NCBI RefSeq assembly: GCF_009904105.1
Contig: NZ_JAAABJ010000475.1
Coordinates: 1 to 56,738, forward strand
Origin: Elizabethkingia argenteiflava
Lineage (GTDB): Bacteria > Bacteroidota > Bacteroidia > Flavobacteriales > Weeksellaceae
Reading direction: 5' to 3'
DNA: 56,738 bases
Position 1 is the stretch's first letter. Each line of letters starts with the position of its first letter. The notes under the pieces are model-generated. The model saw only the letters and a program-made list of their open reading frames with translations, did not search any database and had not been told where the DNA came from. Shown piece by piece: positions 27,302 through 35,965 of the stretch. A program made the translations under genes and the position numbers.

Positions 27302-27309
27302 TATCTTTG
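27302..27309 (+). promoter_or_regulatory. Putative dnaN promoter -7 box
   Basis: TATCTTTG matches TAnnTTTG, 21 bases before the dnaN ATG. Confidence 0.5.
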
Positions 27310-27330
27310 TCTACGTAATAAAATTATTTT

Positions 27331-28461
27331 ATGAAATTTATTGTTGCCAGCGGCGAGTTACAAAGAGCCTTGCAGACGGTAAGTGGAGTGATTTCCGGTT
27401 CTCAGTCAAGACCTATTTTAGAAAATTTTCTTTTCCAATTGGAAAAGGATAATCTAAAAATTACCGCTTCCGACGGTGAAACAACTTTAATAACTTCTAT
27501 TTCCGTAAGATCTGAGGATAATGGGAAAATGGCGGTGCCTGCTAAAATGTTCTTGGATGTTATTAAGTCTTTTGGAGATCAGCCTCTTACCTTTGTGGAA
27601 AAAGAATCTGAAAATGGAATAGGAAGTCTATTGGAGATTTTGGATGAAAAAGATAATTATTTTGTTGCATTGGACAATGCGGAAGATTATCCAGAAGTGC
27701 CAGAATTCGATGCTTCTAAAAATGTAAAGATCCCTGCAGGAATCTTATCCGAAGCATTGGTGAACACTTTATTCGCAACCAGTAACGACTCCCTACGACC
27801 AGTCATGACAGGGGTTTTGTTCCAGTTTAAAGAGAATGAAGTCAATTTTGTGTCTACGGATTCGCACCGTTTAGTGGTCTACAATCGGAAAGATGTCCAA
27901 AATAGTGATAATATTGAATTCATTATGCCCAAAAAGCCTTTGGCGATTATCAAAAATATACTATCCAATACGGATGATGAAATTTTGATAGAGTTTAATG
28001 AGAATATGGCTAAGTTTAGCTTTAAGGAAAATAGATGGATTTGCCGCCTTATTGATGGTAAATACCCCAATTATACAGCTGTTATTCCAAAAGACAATCC
28101 TAATGTGTTGACCATTAACAGGAATTTGCTGTTAGGATCCATAAGAAGGGCTTCTATTTTTTCCAATAAATCTACGAATCAAGTCAGATTTAAACTCTCC
28201 GGAAACATGCTTCACTTACATGCTGAAGATACGGAATATGCTAATAAAGCAGATATGCAAATCCCTTGTGAGTATGGGGGAGAGGATATAAATATAGGAT
28301 TTAGTTCTAAATTTTTGACTGAGATGTTATCTGTGTTGAGGGCTGATGATATTACGATGAAAATGTCACAACCCAATCGTCCGGGTATTATAGAGCCAGT
28401 AGATGGTCTTGAGGAAAATGAAAGCATCCTCATGCTTTCCATGCCTGTAATAGGTTTATAA
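27331..28461 (+). CDS. dnaN: DNA polymerase III beta subunit (sliding clamp)
   Basis: The 376-residue three-domain clamp starts MKFIVASGELQRALQTVSGVI. Typical elements are SRPILENFLFQ near residue 28, FATSNDSLRPVMTGVLFQF near 150, FVSTDSHRLVVY near 175 and CRLIDGKYPNYTAVIP near 240. The C-terminus (ILMLSMPVIGL) fits the clamp's end, where partner proteins bind. It is not next to dnaA or recF here, which is common in Bacteroidota. It has its own promoter box, preceded by a terminator. Confidence 0.97.
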   Translation: MKFIVASGELQRALQTVSGVISGSQSRPILENFLFQLEKDNLKITASDGETTLITSISVRSEDNGKMAVPAKMFLDVIKSFGDQPLTFVEKESENGIGSLLEILDEKDNYFVALDNAEDYPEVPEFDASKNVKIPAGILSEALVNTLFATSNDSLRPVMTGVLFQFKENEVNFVSTDSHRLVVYNRKDVQNSDNIEFIMPKKPLAIIKNILSNTDDEILIEFNENMAKFSFKENRWICRLIDGKYPNYTAVIPKDNPNVLTINRNLLLGSIRRASIFSNKSTNQVRFKLSGNMLHLHAEDTEYANKADMQIPCEYGGEDINIGFSSKFLTEMLSVLRADDITMKMSQPNRPGIIEPVDGLEENESILMLSMPVIGL

Positions 28462-28488
28462 TCTAAACACGGTAAAGAAATTCTCTTT

Positions 28489-28528
28489 TATATTTGAGTT
28501 TGTATTTTAAAATATACACTCAAATATA
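28489..28528. repeat. 40-base AT-rich inverted repeat between dnaN and pheT
   Basis: The arms TATATTTGAG and CTCAAATATA pair perfectly at the outside and nearly fully inside, giving a hairpin of about 20 bp. It begins 27 bases after dnaN and may end or process the dnaN transcript. It lacks a direct T-run. Confidence 0.5.
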
Positions 28529-28549
28529 GGAGGGGGTTTTTGCTTTTCT

Positions 28550-28557
28550 TAACTTTG
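28550..28557 (+). promoter_or_regulatory. Putative pheT promoter -7 box
   Basis: TAACTTTG matches TAnnTTTG, 64 bases before the pheT ATG. The leader shows no obvious T-box or leader peptide. Confidence 0.4.
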
Positions 28558-28621
28558 AGGGTCGAAAAAAAAATGAAAAAGTGCTGTAAACACAACAGCT
28601 AAATAACTAAGAAAATAACAC

Positions 28622-31021
28622 ATGAAAATTTCTGATAAATGGCTTAGAAAACATCTTGATACAAATTTATCCGCTGAGAAAATGGGGGTTATACTTACCG
28701 ATATCGGTTTAGAGGTAGAAGGTATAGAGGTTTATGAGTCTGTGAAAGGCAGCCTTAAAGGCATTTTAGTGGGGCAGGTATTAAGTTGTGAGCAGCACCC
28801 GAATGCAGATAAATTAAAAGTAACAAAGGTTCACATCCATGAGGCTGAACCTTTACAAATCGTATGTGGAGCACCTAACGTGAGCACAGGACAGAAGGTA
28901 GCAGTAGCCACCTTGGGCAGCAGGATCTATCTTCAAAATGGAGATTCTTTTAAAATTGCTAAATCTAAACTGCGAGGAGAGCTTTCCGAAGGTATGCTCT
29001 GTGCAGAAGATGAACTCGGTTTAGGAGAAGCTCATGATGGAATTATGGTATTGCCAGATACTTATGAGGTAGGACGACCGCTTTCGGATTATATAAATGT
29101 AGAGCAAGATGAGGTGTATGAAATAGGCTTAACCCCTAACCGAACCGATGCGATGTCTCATTATGGAGTAGCCCGTGATATGCAGGCTTACTTATCATTA
29201 AATAAAATTCCGAGCACCTTCAAAAAAATCGAAACAACTCCTGTAAAGGGGAAAGGGAAACATGACTTTAAACTGGAGGTTGAAAATGAAGATTTAGTTC
29301 CGCGTTATTTCGGAGCTGTTATTTCGGAAGTTACCGTCGGAGAGTCTCCGGATTGGTTGAAACATCTTTTGAAAGCTATAGGAATCAATCCAGTGAATAA
29401 TGTTGTGGATATTACCAATTATATATTACATTCCTATGGTCAACCACTCCACGCTTTTGATGCCGAAAAAATTAAGGGGCATGAGATAAAAGTAGGTTTA
29501 GCTGCTCACGGTACTAAATTTAGAACCCTTGATGGAATAGAACGTCAATTGAACGGTTCTGAAATTATGATTAAAGATAGCGATCATCAGCCTTTGTGTA
29601 TTGCCGGAATTTTAGGAGGAGAAGCTTCGGGGGTTACATCAGCCACTACTTCGGTTTTCTTAGAGAGTGCTTATTTTAATCCCATAGCCATCAGGAAGGC
29701 GGCTAAGGCTCATGGTTTAAATACGGATGCCTCTTTCCGTTTTGAGAGAGGGGTAGATCCTAATCTCACCAAGACGGTTTTATTAAAAGCGATAGACATG
29801 GTGTTAGAGCTCTGCGGGGGTAAGCTTAAAGGTGATATCTTGGAATTTTCTCCGAAAAAAATAGAAAATTTTAATCTGATCCTGAGGTATTCTAAAATAG
29901 ATCAGATATTAGGAATTAAAATTCATAGAGAAGCCATTAAAGAAATTCTAAAATCCCTGGATATTCAGGTGATGAATGATATTCGTGATGGTTTAGAAAT
30001 CTCGGTTCCTCCTTATAGAGCGGATGTCACCAGAGAAATAGATGTCATAGAAGAGGTTCTTCGTATTTATGGCTATAACAAGGTTGTCTCTCAGGAGAAA
30101 ATAGCCTTTAGTCCTGTGGGGTTAGCTTTGGAGGATCAGGATGCATTGGAAAATTCGTGGGCTAGAGTATTGCAGTCTCATGGTTTTAATGAGGTGATGA
30201 ACAATTCCCTGACCCCTATTAAAGAAGGAGGAACAGACGTTATAAGCTTATTAAACCCTCTGAGCAAGGAACTCAGCAGTCTGCGTCAGTCGCTTTTGGA
30301 AGGTTTACTACAAAATGCCGATTACAATATTAAGCGTAAAAATCAGGATATTAAATTCTTCGAATTTGGTAAAATATACTTTAAAAAAGAAAAATACGAA
30401 GAACGTAAGCAGTTGGGCATTTTGGTTTCTGGTAATAATCATGCCGAGAACTGGATGTTAAGTAAGTCGCCTACCGATTTTTTCATCCTTAAGGGTTATG
30501 TGACCCTATTATTGGATAAACTAGGTTTGGATACTCAGGAAAAGGGATTACAAGACTCTCGTTTTATAGAAGGTTTAGAGATTGTAGCGAATGGAAAAAC
30601 ATTGGCTAGAATGGGGCAGGTGAGCAAGGAGCTGTTGAAAAATGCTGATGTAGAACAAGCCGCCTACTATGCGGAGATAGAATTTGAAACTTGTCAGGCA
30701 TTGAGAGCCAATTCCAATTTTAAGTTTAAGGACATCCCTAAGTTTAATAAAATAAGAAGAGATTTAGCGCTTTTGGTCGATAAAACGGTTTCTTATCAGC
30801 AGTTGTTACAAGCTTCTGAACAGGTTTCGGGCTATTTGAAGAAAGTTCAGCTATTTGATGTATATGAGGGTAATAACCTCCCTGAGGGTAAAAAATCTTA
30901 CGCCCTAAGTTTTGAACTGCTAAGTACGGAAAAAACCTTAGAAGAAGCTGAAATTACTGCGATCATGAATAAACTCATTAAAAAATATAAGCAGGTTTTT
31001 AATGCGGAGTTGCGCTCATAA
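28622..31021 (+). CDS. pheT: Phenylalanyl-tRNA synthetase beta subunit
   Basis: The 799-residue large subunit of the (alpha-beta)2 enzyme contains a tRNA-binding (EMAP-like) domain at about 40-150 (VGQVLSCEQHPNADKLKVTKV, IVCGAPNVSTGQKVAVA, GMLCAEDELGLGE). The B3/B4 editing region has NNVVDITNYILHSYGQPLHAFDA. The B5 domain lies near 400-480 (ISVPPYRADVTREIDVIEEVLRIYGY). A C-terminal FDX-ACB anticodon-binding domain follows from about 705 (FKDIPKFNKIRRDLALLVDK). Length is normal. pheS is not adjacent, as often seen in Bacteroidota. Confidence 0.97.
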   Translation: MKISDKWLRKHLDTNLSAEKMGVILTDIGLEVEGIEVYESVKGSLKGILVGQVLSCEQHPNADKLKVTKVHIHEAEPLQIVCGAPNVSTGQKVAVATLGSRIYLQNGDSFKIAKSKLRGELSEGMLCAEDELGLGEAHDGIMVLPDTYEVGRPLSDYINVEQDEVYEIGLTPNRTDAMSHYGVARDMQAYLSLNKIPSTFKKIETTPVKGKGKHDFKLEVENEDLVPRYFGAVISEVTVGESPDWLKHLLKAIGINPVNNVVDITNYILHSYGQPLHAFDAEKIKGHEIKVGLAAHGTKFRTLDGIERQLNGSEIMIKDSDHQPLCIAGILGGEASGVTSATTSVFLESAYFNPIAIRKAAKAHGLNTDASFRFERGVDPNLTKTVLLKAIDMVLELCGGKLKGDILEFSPKKIENFNLILRYSKIDQILGIKIHREAIKEILKSLDIQVMNDIRDGLEISVPPYRADVTREIDVIEEVLRIYGYNKVVSQEKIAFSPVGLALEDQDALENSWARVLQSHGFNEVMNNSLTPIKEGGTDVISLLNPLSKELSSLRQSLLEGLLQNADYNIKRKNQDIKFFEFGKIYFKKEKYEERKQLGILVSGNNHAENWMLSKSPTDFFILKGYVTLLLDKLGLDTQEKGLQDSRFIEGLEIVANGKTLARMGQVSKELLKNADVEQAAYYAEIEFETCQALRANSNFKFKDIPKFNKIRRDLALLVDKTVSYQQLLQASEQVSGYLKKVQLFDVYEGNNLPEGKKSYALSFELLSTEKTLEEAEITAIMNKLIKKYKQVFNAELRS

Positions 31022-31039
31022 GAGATAAAATAATAATAG

Positions 31040-31047
31040 TATTTTTG
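31040..31047 (+). promoter_or_regulatory. Putative promoter -7 box of the META-domain lipoprotein gene
   Basis: TATTTTTG matches TAnnTTTG, 23 bases before the ATG, so this gene probably has its own promoter besides any read-through from pheT. Confidence 0.45.
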
Positions 31048-31070
31048 TACTAGATAAAAAGATTAAAATT

Positions 31071-31499
31071 ATGAAAAAGATTTTTTATATAACCTCAATA
31101 GGCATATTTTCTATACTGAGTTCTTGTTCGTCGGTGGTAGGAGTAGGAGAGAGTAAGATAGGTAAACAGCAACCTTCACTATCCAATACGCGTTGGGAAG
31201 TGATAGGTAATTTAAAGACCAATGCTAGACCTTATATCAGTTTTGACCCTGAAACGGGAATGAATGGAAACGGCGGATGTAACAGGATTTTTAGTCAGAA
31301 TGTGATCATAAAATCTCAACATGGTGACTTTTCTATTAAAAATATAGGTATTACCCGAATGGCTTGTCCGAGTATGGATATGAATGTCGAAACGAACTTT
31401 GTTAAGATGTTGGAATCTGCTAATAAATATGTGGTAGATAAAAATACGCTGGAATTATATAAAGGAAATATGTTGCTGATAAAACTTCATAAGAACTAA
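31071..31499 (+). CDS. META-domain (HslJ-like) lipoprotein
   Basis: The 142-residue protein has a lipoprotein signal ending in a lipobox (FSILSSC), so residue 19 is the likely lipidated cysteine. The rest is a META domain: NTRWEVIGNLK near residue 40, the GMNGNGGCNRIFSQ motif near 65, then ITRMACPSMDMNVETNFVKML and LELYKGNMLLIKL at the end. HslJ-type proteins are heat-inducible and associated with novobiocin resistance in E. coli, but their biochemical role is unknown. It is probably anchored in the outer membrane or the periplasmic face. A strong hairpin terminator follows. Confidence 0.87.
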   Translation: MKKIFYITSIGIFSILSSCSSVVGVGESKIGKQQPSLSNTRWEVIGNLKTNARPYISFDPETGMNGNGGCNRIFSQNVIIKSQHGDFSIKNIGITRMACPSMDMNVETNFVKMLESANKYVVDKNTLELYKGNMLLIKLHKN

Positions 31500-31505
31500 T
31501 TGATT

Positions 31506-31545
31506 AAAAATAAATTCGCTCCCCAGGGAGCGAATTTATTTTTTT
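31506..31545. terminator. Bidirectional terminator between convergent genes
   Basis: An almost perfect 18-bp stem (31506-31523 with 31526-31543) has a core TTCGCTCC/GGAGCGAA and poly-T on both strands. It serves the META lipoprotein gene (+) and the small acidic protein gene (-). Confidence 0.85.
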
Positions 31546-31560
31546 AAGATGGGTCAAAAA

Positions 31561-31800
31561 TTAAGCTTCGTCTTCGTCGTCATACTTCTCTAACTCAGCG
31601 TCACACCATTTAAAAGCTTCTTCTACAACCTTAGTAGCTTCTTCTGCTACCTGATCCTCATCATCGCCTTCTAAATCGTCTAACCATTCTACTTCTTCTT
31701 CCTCTACATTAAGAATAAAACGAGGATATTCTGTATGTACTACAAAAAGGTCCTCTGGAAATTCTGAGTTATCGGCTAATAAAAACTTAGGTAATTTCAT
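31561..31800 (-). CDS. Small acidic conserved protein of unknown function
   Basis: I chose the start at 31800, giving 79 residues beginning MKLPKFLLADNSEFPEDLFVVHTEYPRF. A longer frame opens at 31899, but its extra 33 residues are basic, low-complexity and overlap the dehydrogenase gene. The protein is strongly acidic (VEEEEVEWLDDLEGDDEDQ) with a predicted C-terminal helix. It looks like a protein conserved across flavobacteria, but I know no function for it. It follows the dehydrogenase gene by 52 bases on the same strand. Confidence 0.8.
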   Translation of the reverse strand: MKLPKFLLADNSEFPEDLFVVHTEYPRFILNVEEEEVEWLDDLEGDDEDQVAEEATKVVEEAFKWCDAELEKYDDEDEA

Positions 31801-31852
31801 TTTTTTTGAATTTAATATTCCAAAGATAAGGAAATTTTTTTCCACCTTCTTT

Positions 31853-32743
31853 TCAGCGGATAAATTGTTGAGAAATTTTTTCAGCTTTTTTGCTTTCATG
31901 GTAGTCGTAAAAACCTTCTCCCGATTTTATACCTAATTTTTTAGCAGTTACCATATTGACTAAGAGGGGACATGGTGCATATTTGGAATTTTTAAAACCC
32001 TCATACAAAACATTCATAATTGAGAGGCAGACGTCCAGTCCTATAAAATCTGCCAATTGTAGGGGCCCCATGGGGTGAGCCATGCCCAGTTTCATCACTG
32101 TGTCGATCTCCGATACTCCTGCTACCCCTTCATATAGAGTATAAATAGCTTCGTTAATCATAGGCATTAATATTCTATTGGCTACAAATCCCGGGTAATC
32201 ATTTACCAATACAGGAATTTTTTTCAGCGTCTGGCTTAGCTGGTATACCGCTTTGAAGGTGTCTTCTGAGGTGGAGTAGCCTTTAATAATTTCCACTAAC
32301 TTCATGATGGGTACCGGATTCATAAAATGCATCCCGATTACCTTATCAGGTCTCGTAGTAGCCGAGGCGATATGAGTGATGGAAATCGAAGAAGTATTAG
32401 AGGCTAAAATACAATGCTGAGGAGCTGTTGCATCCATTTGTTCGAAAATCTTCAGCTTTAGGATTAGATTTTCGGTGGCGGCCTCTACGATAAGATCTGC
32501 TTCTTTTACAGCATCTTCTAAATGGGTAAAGGTTTTGATATTCGAAAGAGTATCCATTTTTTCTTTTTCGGAAAGTTGGCCTTTTGCGATCATTCTATCT
32601 AGATTAGCGCTAAGGGTTTTCATTCCTTTGTGTAAAGCATCTTGTGAAATATCAACAAGGTTCACTTTAAAGCCGGTTTGGGCAAAAGTATGAGCGATTC
32701 CATTTCCCATAGTACCGGCACCTATAACGACAATATTTTTCAT
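31853..32743 (-). CDS. 3-hydroxybutyryl-CoA dehydrogenase
   Basis: The 296-residue enzyme has an N-terminal Rossmann domain with VVIGAGTMGNGIAHTFAQ, AATENLILK and LASNTSSISITHIA. The catalytic-site HFMNPVPIMKLVE (His near 139) comes next, then the C-terminal 3HCDH domain with NDYPGFVANRILMPMINEA and AHPMGPLQLADFIGLDV. It interconverts acetoacetyl-CoA and 3-hydroxybutyryl-CoA, using NAD(P). The single-domain form (about 280-300) fits butyrate/PHB-type or phenylacetate-type enzymes. Its ATG overlaps the stop of the beta-lactamase gene (ATGA), implying translational coupling with it before that gene was broken. Confidence 0.92.
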   Translation of the reverse strand: MKNIVVIGAGTMGNGIAHTFAQTGFKVNLVDISQDALHKGMKTLSANLDRMIAKGQLSEKEKMDTLSNIKTFTHLEDAVKEADLIVEAATENLILKLKIFEQMDATAPQHCILASNTSSISITHIASATTRPDKVIGMHFMNPVPIMKLVEIIKGYSTSEDTFKAVYQLSQTLKKIPVLVNDYPGFVANRILMPMINEAIYTLYEGVAGVSEIDTVMKLGMAHPMGPLQLADFIGLDVCLSIMNVLYEGFKNSKYAPCPLLVNMVTAKKLGIKSGEGFYDYHESKKAEKISQQFIR

Positions 32744-33637
32744 TTAATTAAGGATTTAGGCTTGTTAAAATAATCCCAGACGATCTTAGATATTTGCGCA
32801 ATCATAGCACAATTGGTCTCTTCATCTTCACTAGAATTCTTTATAAATACTGCTATTGCGTAATGTTTTCCGCTATCGGAGGTCACAATACCGGAATCGT
32901 TTTCTGCTATTGTAAAGCCTTTGGTGTCTCTTCCCGAAGATCCGGTCTTTCGAGCCATATGCACATGGGGAAGCAGGCCAGGGAGTTTGTTCATGCCCGT
33001 AGAGGTATTTTTCATAATATCCATCAAAAATACGGTAGATGCTTTTGATAAAATCCTGCCCTGATAGAACTGTTTCAGAATATTTACCATAGACGAGGTC
33101 GTGGTATAATTAGCATGTATGGCTTGAGTACCTATGCGATGCATTTCCTCCTCGTTATATTTTATTTGTATATCTTGCGAGCCCTTCTCCTTTAGGAAGT
33201 TTTGTACTATTTGCGGGGCCCCCTATTAATCTTAGTAGAATATCACAAGCATTATTATCGCTTTGTGCTACCATGTAAGAAATAATTTTTCTCAGGGGAA
33301 GATCCACTTCTCCATTTGGGTATTTTATGCGCATTGGAGACCATGTATTTTCCAGTAAGCCTGCTGGTTTTACTCTGATTTTTTGGTCTAAACACAGCAG
33401 TCCTTGGTCTGCCCTGTTCAAAACTGCCAGCGCTATATGAAACTTAAAAACACTCATCATAGGCATTTTTTCAGTTCCTCTCTTATTGCTAAATCTAAAA
33501 TCATCCTCAATACCTAATACCGAAACGGCTAGTGTGGCCCTTTTAGCTTTTGTAACATCTTCTATAGATGAGATCAGGCTATGTTGGGCAAAGATGAACT
33601 GAGTCATTAAAAAAAGAGTAAAACAAGTTTTTTTCAT
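32740..33637 (-). pseudogene. Class A (subclass A2-like) beta-lactamase interrupted by one frameshift
   Basis: Two frames together make a full class A beta-lactamase of about 298 residues. The first (33637 to 33155) has a signal peptide, the active site SVFKFH (Ser-x-x-Lys) and QSDNNACD (SDN). The second has IQIKYNEEEMHR (Glu of the omega loop), MARKTGSSG (KTG) and IAVFIKNSSEDEETN. The break lies at 33214-33222 in a run of C next to a run of G. Removing one C on the minus strand gives LIGGPQIVQNFL, which fits related enzymes such as CIA/CGA/PER/CepA types. Every catalytic motif is intact, so either the gene was recently lost or the sequence has a homopolymer error. It overlaps the dehydrogenase gene downstream. 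Confidence 0.88.
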
Positions 33638-33655
33638 AAAGCGAGTAAAGAGAGA

Positions 33656-34621
33656 TTATGTATGAATCAATTCCATGATTTTTAAAGCAACTTTTAAAGC
33701 TTCTGTGCCATCATTTAAGCTAACTTCTGTAGGTCTATTTTTCTCAATAGCATCAGCAAAACTTTCCAATTCATCTAAAATAGCGTTGTTGGGTTGAATA
33801 TCAGGATATTCAAATAAAATTTGGTTTTTCTCGCCCTCTGCATTTTCAATAATAAGATCAAAATCAGAGGGATTTTCGCGGGCTGCTTGCATACGGATAA
33901 CTTCTGCTTTTTTTTCCAGAAAATCTATAGAAATATAGGCATCTTTTTGGAAAAATCTGCTCTTACGCATGGATTTCATTGAAATCCTACTGGTGGTAAG
34001 ATTAGCCACACAACCATTTTCAAACGCGATGCGGGCATTGGTAATATCTGGAGATTTGCTCACTACCGAAACACCACTGGCATGTATTTCTTTTACTGGA
34101 GATTTTACAATACTGAGTAAAATATCCAAATCGTGAATCATCAAATCCAGCACAACCGAAACGTCGGTGCCTCGCGGGTTGAATTCCGACAGACGGTGGA
34201 TTTCTATGAAACGAGGATTGGCTAGATAGGTTTTTGTTGCCAGATAGGCAGGGTTATAACGTTCCACATGACCCACCTGAACTTTTATATTTTTTTCTTC
34301 ACAAAGCTGGATCAATTCTTTGGCTTGTTCTAAAGTATGGGTAACCGGTTTTTCGATGAAAAAATGCAAACCTTTGTCGATTGCCTTTTTAGCATATTCG
34401 TAATGGTAGAGGGTGGGGGTAACAATATCCAAAACTTCAATATCGTTCAATAAATGATCCAGATTTGGATAGTATTTATAACCGAACTCTTCTTCTAATT
34501 TCTTTCCGTTTTTGGCATCGCTATCGTAAAAGCCCACTAATTCATATTTTTCTGACTGATTTAGAAGCTTCAGATGGATCTTCCCTAAATGGCCTGCACC
34601 TACTAATCCCGCTTTTAACAT
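33656..34621 (-). CDS. Gfo/Idh/MocA-family NAD(P)-dependent oxidoreductase
   Basis: The 321-residue protein has an N-terminal Rossmann fold (KAGLVGAGHLGKIHLKLL) and the family's EKPVTHT motif (catalytic-type lysine near residue 93). GHVERYNPAY follows near 117, then the C-terminal alpha/beta domain (LDLMIHDLDILLSI). The HVERYNPA signature occurs in relatives acting on UDP-N-acetyl sugars or inositol-like substrates. The substrate is not decidable. It lies 18 bases upstream of the beta-lactamase gene on the same strand and may share its promoter. TATCTTTA about 20 bases before its start resembles a -7 box. Confidence 0.88.
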   Translation of the reverse strand: MLKAGLVGAGHLGKIHLKLLNQSEKYELVGFYDSDAKNGKKLEEEFGYKYYPNLDHLLNDIEVLDIVTPTLYHYEYAKKAIDKGLHFFIEKPVTHTLEQAKELIQLCEEKNIKVQVGHVERYNPAYLATKTYLANPRFIEIHRLSEFNPRGTDVSVVLDLMIHDLDILLSIVKSPVKEIHASGVSVVSKSPDITNARIAFENGCVANLTTSRISMKSMRKSRFFQKDAYISIDFLEKKAEVIRMQAARENPSDFDLIIENAEGEKNQILFEYPDIQPNNAILDELESFADAIEKNRPTEVSLNDGTEALKVALKIMELIHT

Positions 34622-34744
34622 GTATTTTTAAATTTTCGTAAAGATAATAAAGAGTGAGGAATTATAATGCATAATCAGAGATAAGCTAGATTTATAGCGG
34701 GCTATGCTTTGCATAGCTCGCTACCATTACTCACTATTTTTCCC

Positions 34745-34752
34745 TATTTTTG
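34745..34752 (+). promoter_or_regulatory. pcm promoter -7 box
   Basis: TATTTTTG matches TAnnTTTG and ends 4 bases before the chosen pcm ATG (34757), which predicts a leaderless mRNA and argues against the upstream ATG at 34709. Confidence 0.55.
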
Positions 34753-34756
34753 CGTT

Positions 34757-35404
34757 ATGAGAGATAGCTTTGTGCATAGGGGGAAAAGAAGACATCTGCT
34801 AAACTATTTGATGGAGAAAGGCATTGCTGATTCACGACTTCTTGATGCCATGAATCAAGTCCCTCGGCATTTATTTTTGGAGAGTGTTTTTGAGGATTAT
34901 GCTTATGAAGATAGATCCTTTCCGATTGCCGCTAATCAGACAATTTCCCACCCTTCTACTGTGGCTGAGCAAACCCAGCTACTTCAGGTTAAGGAACAGG
35001 AGAAAATATTGGAGATAGGCACTGGAAGCGGCTATCAGACAGCCGTTTTGGTAGCTATGAAGGCACAGGTATATACCATAGAGCGGCAGAAGGAGCTTTT
35101 CGATTTTTCCAATAAAATATTAAAAGACATACAGTTGCGACCTAAATTTCAGAGTTTTGGGGATGGCTTTGCAGGTTTGCCCACCTTTGCTCCCTTTGAT
35201 AAGATATTAGTTACGTGTGGTGCTGCAGTATTGCCTATTGAGCTACTAAAGCAGTTAAAACAAGGAGGGCTTATGGTGATTCCCTTAGGAAAGGGAGATG
35301 AACAGATTTTAACACGCTTTCGAAAGTTGAGCGATACCTCTTTCGAAAAGGAAGAATTTGGACTTTATAAATTTGTGCCTATGCTCAATAACACCCAGAA
35401 GTAG
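34757..35404 (+). CDS. pcm: Protein-L-isoaspartate O-methyltransferase
   Basis: The 215-residue SAM-dependent enzyme repairs L-isoaspartyl residues in aged proteins. It shows RHLLNYLMEKGI, VPRHLFLESVFEDYAYEDRSFPIAANQTISHPSTVA (substrate-binding loop) and motif I ILEIGTGSGYQTAVL. PFDKILVTCGAAVLP and KQLKQGGLMVIPLG follow. I start at 34757 (MRDSFVHRG) because this matches family length (about 210). The extra 16 residues of the longer frame (from 34709) are not family-like, and the promoter box lies inside them. Confidence 0.93.
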   Translation: MRDSFVHRGKRRHLLNYLMEKGIADSRLLDAMNQVPRHLFLESVFEDYAYEDRSFPIAANQTISHPSTVAEQTQLLQVKEQEKILEIGTGSGYQTAVLVAMKAQVYTIERQKELFDFSNKILKDIQLRPKFQSFGDGFAGLPTFAPFDKILVTCGAAVLPIELLKQLKQGGLMVIPLGKGDEQILTRFRKLSDTSFEKEEFGLYKFVPMLNNTQK

Positions 35405-35594
35405 TACAAGGCTCATCAAAGGGAAAGGTTTGCTGGGTAAACATTTCAGGGGTTATTTTTCCACGATAAAATATAGGTGAACCGATTTTATGGGTACGTA
35501 CTTTTATCCGAAATATTAAGCAGATAATTTCCTTTTACAAACTGTTAATTTTTTGAATTTTAACTGTATAGATGTATGAATGCCGAGATTTGAT
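35405..35594. other. Intergenic region after pcm
   Basis: No gene, hairpin or repeat was recognised in this AT-rich 190 bases. Confidence 0.4.
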
Positions 35595-35888
35595 TTAAAA
35601 CTTACCCATATGCTGTATAATCCTTAAAGGAGATTCTTCAGGGGATAGATAGTCTTGTTTACTTGAAATATAGACGATATTTTCATACTGAATCTAGTCA
35701 ACAATTCTATTATTTTTTTGTTTTGTACATGTAGTAATCGAATAGAGTATGTCAAAAATTAACTTACTCCTTTTTTTCTCTGAGTCATAGATGAAAAAAG
35801 GAATGCTGATCTGATTTTCATTAAATTCACTCTACAAAACTTGTTGATGATCATCTTCTAAAAAGGATGTTTTTCGGATGAGTTTTTA
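35595..35888 (-). pseudogene. Decayed gene remnant of unknown family
   Basis: One minus-strand frame stays open for about 95 codons apart from two stops. It reads LIRKTSFLEDDHQQVL, TAG, then SEFNENQISIPFFIYDSEKK...ITTCTKQKNNRIVD, TAG, then IQYENIVYISSKQDYLSP...LRIIQHMGKF and TAA at 35595. The amino-acid composition is strongly protein-like and the phase is kept across both stops, which is unlikely by chance. I do not recognise the family. It lies downstream of the DUF5686 gene, on the same strand. Confidence 0.5.
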
Positions 35889-35965
35889 TCTTTATACTAA
35901 ATAAAAATAAATAGGGAGAACCATAGAGCTTATAATATAGATAAGGTTGCGATGCGAAACAGATC

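Noticed and set aside
27180-27452. 90-codon plus-strand frame overlapping the start of dnaN
   Set aside because: It covers the terminator and promoter, then runs out of frame into dnaN. The dnaN start at 27331 matches the family.
31801-31899. 33-residue N-terminal extension of the small acidic protein
   Set aside because: The extension is basic, overlaps the dehydrogenase gene and does not resemble the remainder; the ATG at 31800 gives the coherent protein.
34709-34756. Upstream start for pcm
   Set aside because: It adds 16 residues not seen in the family and places the start upstream of the promoter box.
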